Of a stretch of DNA of 64,000 bases, positions 37,701 to 45,885 are shown piece after piece. The notes beneath the pieces are model-generated. The model ran no database searches, had not been told where the DNA came from, and saw only the letters and a list, made by a program, of their open reading frames with translations. Location of the stretch: positions 5,569,924 through 5,633,923 of the forward strand of contig NC_037592.1 in assembly GCF_003073045.1 (NCBI RefSeq), written 5' to 3'. Each line of letters opens with the position of its first letter. Positions within the stretch are counted from its first letter, which is position 1. The stretch comes from Pomacea canaliculata. Its lineage: Eukaryota > Mollusca > Gastropoda > Architaenioglossa > Ampullariidae. A program made the position numbers and the translations under genes.

Positions 37701-37928
37701 TGAAAGAGTGTGATAGTGAAATCAACATTGTGATTGTTCAACAATGATCGTTCGGGTGAGTTATCAGTCACATCTACTTGGTCTTGGAGCTACTGTCGGT
37801 ACCACCACTGTCTGCTGGAGCTGGGTTGGACCTCCTAAAATTGCCTTAAAGAAAGTAAAATAAATTAATTCAGATAATTTCAGATGTACATAAAATTACT
37901 TACCCCCACCGTAGACTCCACCACTCAT
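28709..37928 (-). CDS. ACTL6A: ACTL6A / BAF53 actin-like protein (complete, 14 exons)
   Basis: Nuclear actin-related protein that pairs with actin in SWI/SNF (BAF), INO80 and NuA4/TIP60 chromatin complexes (family knowledge). Coding exons (-): 37904-37928, 36182-36258, 35891-36059, 35215-35315, 34859-34956, 33185-33279, 32086-32192, 31781-31867, 31544-31605, 30962-31076, 30446-30526, 29772-29867, 29178-29264, 28709-28789. The sum is 1281 nt, or 426 aa (human 429). All junctions are GT-AG with consistent phases. The N-terminus [20 protein letters not shown] is nearly identical to vertebrate ACTL6A. Also visible are the ATP-fold motif [34 protein letters not shown], and the C-terminus [15 protein letters not shown] then [12 protein letters not shown]...VERKCP. 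The least conserved part is the acidic insert in exon 3 ([16 protein letters not shown]). Introns contain transposons but the gene looks intact. Confidence 0.97.
32345..32410 (+). repeat. dispersed repeat, copy 2
   Basis: Partner of 13485-13560 (shared ctgtaagtggttca, ctgtggaa, gccct in order). It lies in an ACTL6A intron. Confidence 0.4.
32552..32825 (-). mobile_element. internally deleted RTE-type LINE copy
   Basis: The left part (about 32552-32615) is the LINE 3' terminus seen also at 62961 (plus-strand agtttatttcttgttactcc). Directly beyond it is a segment (about 32648-32815) almost identical to 41595-41745, which belongs to the 5' part of the same element. 5' and 3' ends are thus joined without the RT, next to a T-tract. 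It is the same strand as ACTL6A, in an intron. Confidence 0.6.
33782..33860 (-). mobile_element. CR1/L2-like LINE 3' tail
   Basis: An (ATT)n-ending tail, read on the minus strand as a short stretch ending in attattattatt, with the 'gcaccttat...' motif shared in type with 36520-36600 and 41136-41215. A 5'-truncated fragment. Confidence 0.4.
34097..34390 (-). pseudogene. EGF-like / TM receptor gene fragment in ACTL6A intron
   Basis: An open frame on the minus strand ending in TAA at 34097-34099. It reads [17 protein letters not shown], then [18 protein letters not shown], then a clear membrane helix ([20 protein letters not shown]) and a short tail. The Cys spacing and GxCxxGC ending resemble the last EGF-like unit plus TM exon of MEGF10/11- or SREC-type scavenger receptors, which are large families in molluscs. 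There are no neighbouring exons of such a gene, so it is probably an isolated duplicated exon fragment. A nested live gene cannot be excluded. Confidence 0.45.
36520..36640 (-). mobile_element. CR1/L2-like LINE 3' tail
   Basis: The minus strand contains ggtgctgtataaatgcactg, the usual 'trapped' 3' tail of CR1/L2-type elements. No ORF. It is adjacent to the pogo-like element. Confidence 0.4.
36694..37344 (+). mobile_element. pogo/Tigger-like DNA transposon with nested LINE
   Basis: The inverted ends are CAGTGAAACCTCA at 36694 and TGAGGTTCCACTG ending at 37344, flanked by TA (36692-36693 and 37345-37346). Between them is a reading frame ending [20 protein letters not shown], resembling the acidic C-terminal region after the DDE domain of Tigger/jerky transposases. 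The catalytic domain is absent, so the copy is non-autonomous. A LINE fragment (36954-37100) is inserted in it. It is in ACTL6A intron 1. Confidence 0.7.
36954..37100 (-). mobile_element. 5'-truncated RTE-type LINE with target duplication
   Basis: Minus-strand 3' end of the same LINE family as 62961-64000 (shared plus-strand tagtttattccttgtt and gctctctactgttcttttcc). It is flanked by GACATCCTA at 36945-36953 and 37101-37109, a 9-bp target duplication. Only about 147 nt of the 3' end are present. Confidence 0.8.
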
Positions 37929-40048
37929 TGTGTAGATTTTGCGATTTTACTTTAAACACAGACAAAAGGGATCGCGGCAACAAAACCGGAAGTACTTTGA
38001 GTTACTCCACCATTGCAATAAATCAAGTATTTGCAGCGTAAATATTACAAAATATTAAATATACAGCAGAAAGAATATTAAATCTCAATATTCTATTAAA
38101 ATTCAGTTGTTCCAAAATAATACAGATGTAAAATGCTTAATATCTGACAAAAATCTTTTCTTTGTACAACATTAATAGCTTCTCCCTGCAGCCTGCATTA
38201 CTTCCCTTAGTGGACAGCCGTGCATTTTTGGTACCGAGGCGCAAATTTTCATGTTAGTATATATATATCGTTGTCAGTGATTGCTGGACAAAATTGTATT
38301 CATATATTCCTCTTAATCTAACGTATATATAACCCCCTAATTGTTATTAGTTTTATGGGACAAAATAGCCCGAGAGTGTGTAGGCGACCGAAGGTTAAAT
38401 TAGCTGCATTACGATTACGGAATGATGATGATGTCTATTTGTAATGCGCAGGTATTCATTCAGAAGAATGCTCATTGCGCAGCAAAAAAACCAAAAAAAA
38501 AACAAAAACACACACACACAATAAATAAAATAAAAAAAGAAGAAAAAGATAAAGTGAACAAATATATAAAACACCAGAAGTGTTGCTTGGTTGTTTAAGT
38601 CTGTCTTAAATAAACAGATGGTTCTTCAGATATGGGTATGCTACAGATGCATACACATACTGCTAAACATATTCGTCTATCCTGCGCATGCGGTAAATTT
38701 TATCTGCTCATCTTCGCTTAGACTTTTTTCTAATCTGAGTGTGGGTATGTGTGCGCACGATCTCTGAACCCTGGAACAAAACAAATAACTCTTATCACCC
38801 TTATCATTAATGCCACACAACTCCACGTTCCATTCCTCTCGGTGTAGTCTGCTAAGCTCAACTCCCTTCTGTTTAGTGGTATCGTAGTTGATACTTCTGT
38901 TCAAGCACCAAATTTCCTAGTGGCGCGTTTGCCTAATAAGTTACACATATTGAAGAAGGGGGGAGGGCGTCCTTTAACGAATATTAACCTTCGCTTTTAG
39001 CCAAGGCATTAATGTGGAATCGGCACCCCTCGGTGCATTAAAAATTGTTTAAGAAACCAAAAGAAAGTTAAGCCTATTCGCAAGACAGACTTGCTATGTG
39101 TAGCTGCATATTGAATATACATGACAAAGATGATATCTTTATGTAAATCCACCATGTACAAAATCAGTTTCAAGTGTGGCATTTGGATAATAACTTTTTT
39201 GGGGATTGTTTCATAAAAGAGGAAAGTAGACAGGTTGATAGACTAGAGACAATTCAGGATTATGATATAGTATGACTGTAAAACGCCTACAGTGACTTTA
39301 AATTAGAGTAATAAAACTTTTAATTAGTGAATACAGAAATAGCAGAAAAAACATACACAGAATGGCTTGTCAGATCCATTGTAGAGTGTGGGGATCTCCT
39401 TCCTTTCTCTTGGGTATGATGATGTTTCAAGTTTAGAATTTATTTTGGTATAAAACTTAGTGCCGAGATGATAAATTATGGATATGCAATTTAGTAGGAA
39501 ATTGGAGACATTTGGGCAGTAGTGTTGAAGATTTATTATATCTCATGAGATGCTTTTAGCTAAATTACAGGTGAAATCTTGGCTATATGCATGTTAGTTG
39601 TAGACATTCTCAAGACAATCAGCCAAATCCCAAAAATGTGGCCAGAGGAAGTACAGAATGCCACTGAATTTTCCAAGTTTAAGGTCTTCAGTGAGGCTAA
39701 CTATCAAACGTTTAAAGAAGGTTCTTTATGTGGTTTTACATGAGAGGGGTAAAGATTTTTTACCTTGTACACATGACATTCAGTGAAGATATGTCATGTA
39801 CACTTGTGATTGTGCTGGTAGCCAAATAATTGATTTAAAAACCAATTTTTCATCATTGTTTTTGTGCTAGTGAATCACTTCCTGGTCTTATTTTAAAAAC
39901 TTTAAACTGGTATAATATGACTGTAAGTGAATTTTGCCCAAAGGATGGTGACTAGAATTGTTAAACTAAGTAAACAACTAAAACTTATAGCAATGGTTAA
40001 TAATGCATTTGTTATACAGGATCATGTTTATGTGCAGATCTGAGAATC
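37929..40048. other. divergent intergenic region ACTL6A / TSSC4-like
   Basis: A 2.1 kb head-to-head spacer. It has an AC microsatellite at about 38506-38520 and A-rich DNA. TSSC4 5' UTR exons probably start here: acceptors ttatacag (ending 40019) and tgtgcag (ending about 40038) lie just before the ATG. No other gene was seen. Confidence 0.5.
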
Positions 40049-40918
40049 ATGACAACATCAGAAGAGAAAGAAGATGAATATTCTGCATCATTTTCTCTGC
40101 AGAACACCAGTCAAACATTTCTTGGTAGAAGTAATGACATTTTTGCTAGCCTTGATGCTTTGGAGCAAAAACATGAGGCATATGAAAAGAATAGGAAAGA
40201 ATCTGGGCAGTTAGAAAGTGATGAGCATTCGTTATTAAAACTTGACCCAGATGAGGAAGTGAAAAGAGCTAGGGAGGAGCCCAGGAGAGGAAGAAGAGAA
40301 AAAGAGTGGAAGAACAAAGATCTTCCAACAAGAGACAGAAGTAGGATAGGTGCTGACAGAAGTGGAGAGCATAAATCAAGTGACCAAGAAGAACCAAGAT
40401 CTTTCCCTGGTTCATTTCAGTTTCAGGCACCCCGTGGAAGAGCCCCAAGAAGTGACAAGACACCTGACTTTCGAAAACACCCAGACAAATGGACACATTA
40501 TTCCTTAAAAGATGTTGAAGCCAACGATATGTCAGAGTCTTCTAATACGAAGGCAGCATTTGCCTTTTTGGAAGAGAGGCGTAAACAACGAGAAAAGGAG
40601 ATGCAAGAGATGGGCACAGAAGCAGAAGAAATTTTTAACACAAATGTTGCTGCTTGTTCAAAAGGTATCATTTCATTTTCGAGGCCAGGCAAACAGCCGA
40701 TGGAAACAGATTCCAAACCCATAAAAGAGAACCTTGATGACACAGATGTGCTGTCAGGAACTGGAAGTGGAAAGTTTATTAATGAGTTTAATGATGAATT
40801 AGGGATCGAAAAAGTAGAGAATGCAGAATCCTTTGAATGTGGACCCCAGCCATCAACATCATTCAAGAATCGCAAAGGCATTAAAAGGAATATTCGAAGT
40901 CGTGAAAATGACAACTGA
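40049..40918 (+). CDS. TSSC4: TSSC4-like U5 snRNP assembly factor (single coding exon)
   Basis: 289 aa, acidic and lysine-rich. In human, TSSC4 acts in de novo assembly and recycling of the U5 and tri-snRNP (literature knowledge). Three blocks match the family in order. The first is FSLQNTSQTFLGRSNDIFAS near residues 16-35 (human: F.L..MSSTFSQRSRDIF). The second is PDFRKHPDKWTHYSLKDV near 138-155 with SESSNTKAAFAFLEE after it (human PDY..HPERWTKYSLEDV...ALAFL). The third is a segment with IISFSRPGKQ. The C-terminus is basic (RKGIKRNIRSRENDN). The coding part is uninterrupted. The ATG at 40049 is the first in frame after plausible 5' UTR acceptors. ATTAAA lies at 41042-41047 downstream. It is divergent from ACTL6A. 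Confidence 0.85.
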   Translation: MTTSEEKEDEYSASFSLQNTSQTFLGRSNDIFASLDALEQKHEAYEKNRKESGQLESDEHSLLKLDPDEEVKRAREEPRRGRREKEWKNKDLPTRDRSRIGADRSGEHKSSDQEEPRSFPGSFQFQAPRGRAPRSDKTPDFRKHPDKWTHYSLKDVEANDMSESSNTKAAFAFLEERRKQREKEMQEMGTEAEEIFNTNVAACSKGIISFSRPGKQPMETDSKPIKENLDDTDVLSGTGSGKFINEFNDELGIEKVENAESFECGPQPSTSFKNRKGIKRNIRSRENDN

Positions 40919-41135
40919 CTTGAACTATGCAGTGCAAAGTAGAGCTGTAAATCAGTTTATAGTGAAAGGTTTCTGAGGGAAGGGAGCTGTTAATATGTTA
41001 CTTTCTATTATTCACTTAGCATCTTTTGCATGGGCACATATATTAAATATATTGTTTAAGATTTAGAAGGAATTGCTATTTTTTTTTATGTCTGATGGAA
41101 GAGGTGTGCTCTTGAAACTGGAGCTTTTCACAAAT

Positions 41136-41220
41136 AATAATAATGAGGATTTATATAGCACCTTTCCAAAGATTTGCTTACAGTGCTTTACATAAATCAT
41201 AGACAAAATCATCAACAACC
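41136..41220 (-). mobile_element. CR1/L2-like LINE 3' tail
   Basis: On the minus strand, ggaaaggtgctatataaatc followed by an (ATT)n end. It abuts the RTE-type copy at 41259. Confidence 0.5.
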
Positions 41221-41258
41221 ATGCATCCACATTGCATGTAACACACTTCTACAACTTT

Positions 41259-41747
41259 AGTTAGTTTATTCCTTGTTGCTCCCATAGTGATCTTCAGATC
41301 TCTTCTAGGTGTGCGGACAAGCAGAGACTGCAGGGAACTATAGAAGTCTTCTTTTTCCTCTTCCTCTGCTGCATTTGCTAGTGCATAGCATTGATGGTGA
41401 TCTTGCTTCCTTTGGCGTTGAATCTTGCTGACAGGAGCCATGGTGAGACTAGTTCCCAGGCCATCAGCGCCTTTGTTGCCTGTGCTGACATCGACAGTGC
41501 TACTCCCTGGGTATGATCGTGGTCCAGGTCTTTGTGGCCAGAGTAAATAATGGTTTCTCCTGATATTAGACTGATCTGGCCACTTCCATTCAATCATGAG
41601 TGGGTTGTTAGCGCAAAGCAAAACCCCCAACCTGGAGGGCCAGGGTGCAACATTTTAGTCTGGCCTTTCCCCTGACAGACCTGTTCAGCTTGATTAGACC
41701 TGCCAAGAGCACAAGGCTCTCGCCGACATAGCTCTGTGGATTGACAT
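41259..41747 (-). mobile_element. internally deleted RTE-type LINE: endonuclease joined to 3' end
   Basis: On the minus strand, the 5' side is homologous to 32648-32815. It is followed by endonuclease-like coding sequence (AEEEEKEDFYSSLQSLL then PRRDLKITMG, the region before the GDFNA motif), then directly by the 3' terminus shared with 62961. The whole RT domain is missing. Several frames are needed, so it is dead and non-autonomous. Confidence 0.7.
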
Positions 41748-42225
41748 TATTAAAAGGAGTTTGGCAATATCTGATTAATCACATCTTGATAGAGTACATG
41801 CTGTCCCAACAATACACTTTGTTGGTTTCTATTTTATGTCTTTACATCAAGTTTGCTCCTTCTTGCCAATGAGCATTAAAGCTGCAAATGTTGCTGAAAT
41901 CTTTATTAAAATATAAACTGGCTGTCATCTGTCACAGACAACATCAATCTCACTTATTATTAGATCTATTTCTTAATCAACTTTTAAGATGCAGTCATAC
42001 TTGCAGACGAAAATATTTCTCCCTCAACAAGAATAAAACAACAAACAAAAAAACCCTCTAACAAAATAAAAATCCTGACAGAACACGCATATTCAGATGA
42101 TGGTTTTATTCCGATGATTCTTTCACATTCAACACTTAACATAATTGATTTTAACAACTCAAATGAAATCTTAGACTTCATGCTTTCACTCAAGCCCAGT
42201 TGTTTTACGCTGTACCAGCAACTAA

Positions 42226-42356
42226 GACTATATCATGACAAGGCAGCCAGCTGTGTAAACAGAAGCAGAGAAAGAACACCATGCCTGAGACGAGAACTGA
42301 ACCAAGAACAGCCAAGCTTCACTGCATTGACGGATGCTAACCATTGCACCACCTGG
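42226..42356 (-). repeat. tRNA-derived SINE copy 2
   Basis: On the minus strand, a tRNA-like head (ccaggtggtgcaatggttag) with the same body as the copy at 17408. It is arranged head to head with the next copy. Confidence 0.75.
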
Positions 42357-42525
42357 CCGCCCACCAATACAGTGAGGATTGGCTTCCATGGATTCAGATC
42401 TCATCTTGGGCACGATGTTCTTCCTCTGGATGTGGCATCTGTTTACAGGCTGGCTGCTTTACCGTGACATAGCCTTAGTTGCTGGCTCAGCGCAAAACAC
42501 CAATTCTCCACCTCCTACCTGACAT
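42357..42525 (+). repeat. tRNA-derived SINE copy 3
   Basis: Body and tail (catctgtttacaggctggct, gctggctcagcgcaaaacac) in plus orientation. The A-box part is lost at the junction with copy 2. Confidence 0.75.
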
Positions 42526-43187
42526 TGAATCACAATGAAGTAGCTGCAATGGGCAACTGGGTGAGTGATATGCTTTCAAACACAGATTGCTTATATTTTA
42601 AGCAGCTGTATATTTCCTGACATTCATTACCAGGTTACTTGTGCACTTCAATTAAAGTATAGAAAAAAGTTTGATAGAAAGTCAATAAATTACAGATCAT
42701 ACAAGAGCATGGTAGATTACTCCGTTAAATAACCGTGTTATAACTATTTAAATAGCAAATTTCCCCACCACTGAAGGTGAGTCAACATGCTTCATGTTAA
42801 CTGCCAAACATACAGTAACCACGCTATCTTTTTTTTTTTTTAAACACAACCAAACAGACACACATACGCAGAGTACGGAGGAAGTACCCAGAGAAAAACA
42901 CTGATGGCTACTTGCAAACATCACATCTAAACAGAGCAGTCCGGAAACAGAAATTCAAACCCAAAATACCTGGTTCTGTCTCTGCAGCAGGCACTTTAGC
43001 CATTGTACCATCAACCTAAGTGAGATCATTCTTAGTAATATATTCCAGGAATCAACTGAATCTGCTACCATTTCATTAACATGAAAAACTCAATGAAAAT
43101 ATGCCCTTAAAACAATAATTATTGACATTATTTAAAAATTTCTCCTGAGATGCTACAGAGAAAAAAGTTCACTTTATTTATCATATT

Positions 43188-43910
43188 CTATTTATCATCT
43201 TTATAGTATCTCTGTTTTAAAGTCCTGTATTTGCGAAGCATGTAAAGTGATTCCAGTTCTTTTACCACATACTCTCCTCTGGCTAGCAGGATTTCAATCT
43301 CTTGGGGATTTTTCACATTTCTGTTTTTCATGAATGCAGCTTTCAACTTGGCACGGAAGTAGTCAAAGCCCTTCGGATAGTCTTTTCCCAGATAAAGAAG
43401 CTGTAAAGAAAATCCAAAGTCCACATTTTTTAAGCAATGAAAATATGTCAGAAAAAGCCAACAAATACTTCATCCAAGTTATTAATCTACAAGGGCAGGG
43501 CAATCAGTAAAGTTAGTCAATACCCTGACTGTGAGAGCTTGTTATTTACTTTGATTGATGCTGTGTTGTTGTATCTCTGTATATTTGTTGTTCATGCTTT
43601 TTTCTCTTTGTACACACTATGTTCATTTTAAATCTGTGGTATATTTTTGTATGTTTTGTATTTGTAAGCACACAGTCTGTTTCAAGTGGAGAAATACAAA
43701 TCTACTTATTATTGATATCTCTTGATATATTTTCAATGAAAATATTTCTCAAAGTAAGGCTAAAATGTAAACAACTGTTCACTGACACCAAACTTAACCC
43801 TAGCCATAACCTTACTTGAAAAGAATATCAATAGATAGACCTTGTTACTGAAAACTTACTGTTTTATACAGCGCAATAACTTTAGGACGAAGATTCTGAG
43901 ACGACATCAT
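43188..43910 (-). CDS. ETFRF1: ETFRF1 (LYRM5), electron-transfer-flavoprotein regulator
   Basis: A mitochondrial LYR-motif protein. In human it removes FAD from ETF and so tunes electron flow from fatty-acid oxidation (literature knowledge). Two coding exons (-): 43860-43910 and 43188-43400, donor ACA|GTAAGT and acceptor tttctttacag, phase 0, giving 87 aa (human 90). Exon 1 gives [17 protein letters not shown]. Exon 2 gives [35 protein letters not shown] and [20 protein letters not shown], an almost direct match to human LYRM5. Two ATGs in tandem start the frame; the second would give 86 aa. An AATAAA lies at 43173-43178 (-), unusually close (10 nt) to the stop. It is divergent from DNAI7. 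Confidence 0.95.
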
Positions 43911-44366
43911 AGATTTCAGATGTTGTTTTCAAATATTACTGGACGTTTGTACCTTGTATCTTTCTGCAGAGATAATCAGTTCTGTTAGTTTCATGACTCA
44001 TACACTTTTTGCTATATATACTATTTATTATAAATACAACTTTCAAAGACTATATTTTATTCAAACCAGCAGTCACTAGCCATTTTACCCCACTGCCAGT
44101 GTTGAATTGATCCAAAACGCTAAAACAAAATTGACCTGGGTGCCGGTAATTTCGCCCCAAGACCCTATCACCCAACAGCCCGAGTGTAATTGCCCCATTC
44201 TATATTGTCTGAAATAAGACTATATCATCCCAACACCGGAAGCTGAACTGGCCCAGGCCCAAAAGACAAAGCTCAGATGCCTGTTTTAAACAGTGCCATT
44301 TCTGTTTAAACACTTTTTTTAATGAAAGATTTTGTCATCACTTTATTTTGATTTTTATATTTTGAC

Positions 44367-44538
44367 CAGGGCTTCTGCTTACACAAAAAATTGCGTACAG
44401 TACGCATTAAAAGTTTGGAGGACCCCTTCAATTTTCATCAATGGGGTCCCCTTCAAATTTGGGCAAAGAACAGGGACCCCTTAAAAATCTGAAAGGGTCC
44501 ATGGGACCCCAAAGAATTTAGCCTTAGCAGAAGCCCTG
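44367..44538. mobile_element. MITE-like element with CAGGGCTTCTGCT ends
   Basis: 172 bp with inverted ends CAGGGCTTCTGCTTA / TTAGCAGAAGCCCTG and internally mirrored ggacccctt / aaggggtcc blocks. No convincing target duplication. The CAGGG terminus suggests hAT-like, but this is not proven. Confidence 0.6.
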
Positions 44539-45813
44539 CTTTTACTTTTGCACATTTTGCAGTTGGGAAATGTGCTGTATAAAGCCACTCTCTTATAATA
44601 ATAATAATTATTATTATTATATGCAGAGAGATAGGATTAAAAATAGATAGAAAATTGATCTCCATTTAGCTCTGTTTGAAATAGACGGCTATTCGTGTGT
44701 TGGTAATATCTGATGTTAATAGCTACTTGTGTCATGGGTGGTCTATTCGTCTTTTGGGACTGAAATGATTTGGCTTTTGGTGTTGGGATGATGTGGTCTT
44801 ATTTGGGACGATATGGATTTAGCTGGGATGATTTGACTAAGGCTGTGGGACGACATGGCCTTTAGGGCGAAACACGGACCTTCATTTACCACGGACCTTT
44901 TCACAGTGTGGTGAAATGACTGCATGGTGACCAACAGAGCTATACATTCTTCAAATAAGTTCAGCTTTACTATTTCTGTGCAACAGAGATAGCAATTTCT
45001 CTTTGTTGTGAGCTCACATAATTAAGCAACATTGAGGTAAACAACCTCTATATATTGGGGGGGGGGGGAATCATTAATATACTGGTATTACTTTTAGGCA
45101 TGACTGCAAAAACAATACCAAAGATTAAAGAATTAATGATTAATGAATGACTCGGTCTCTGGAAGGGTACGATGCGCAGTTTTATAAGATTCTAAATCCG
45201 TAACAATTAAAAACTATTCTCAATTCACAAACACTGAGTAAATACATTTATTTCAAAAGAAACAATCTACAAAAAGTATTATATCGCACATCTTACACTG
45301 CAGGGGGTCTTGTTCTCACCTTTTATCAACTCATCACATGATTCGGAACAGGTGGTGTTTGAAGAATTGTCCTTGGTGCCATCGCGTCCGTGCTGGCATG
45401 TTTACCAGACTGTATAAAGATTTTCCGGATTCGTGTTAGGAGATGTGATGATAATGACTTCATAAAGAGTACAAAGTGCAGTAAAATATTATTAAAATAT
45501 TTTTCCTCCTTACAGACTATCTCTATAAGAATCAGCACATTAGCATGCCTGTCATAACACCAGCGTCCTCAGTGAATGATTAACGCCGCGTTCTGTTACT
45601 TTCACTACTGCCGTTTATCCATAAACTTGTATGACACGACCTTGACTCATGAAGGACAGTAGTCGCAAAGATAGTTATACTTAGCTCTTTAGTCTTTAAC
45701 TCCTTGACATTTTAAAGAAATATCTCTGTAAAGTGTAAAAATGTAAATTGTTGTAAGTTCTGTTTGAAAATACAAACTTTGCAATATTACAACAATAGAA
45801 CGCACGGAGGCTG

Positions 45814-45830
45814 GTTGCTATCCAACAACC
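45814..45830 (+). promoter_or_regulatory. RFX X-box-like half site before DNAI7
   Basis: GTTGCTAT followed by ccaacaacc, about 60 nt before the DNAI7 ATG. The left half fits the RFX X-box (GTTRCYAT); the right half is degenerate. Cilia genes are often RFX targets, so the position is suggestive only. Confidence 0.3.
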
Positions 45831-45885
45831 ACGTCCATGCAACAACGAAAGGGGCAAGAAAAACGGCGAAGCGTTAAACGAGAAA

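Larger units (their letters stand above)
43911..45885. other. bidirectional spacer ETFRF1 / DNAI7
   Basis: 2 kb between two divergent start codons, likely holding both promoters. The middle is occupied by a MITE-like element (44367-44538) and flanking degenerate repeats with gggacgatatgg / gggatgatttg units (about 44700-44890), related in wording to reversed tracts at 44130-44220. A G-run lies at about 45057-45069. Confidence 0.55.

Noticed and set aside
40498-40914. Antisense ORFs over TSSC4
   Set aside because: Shadows of the TSSC4 reading frame.
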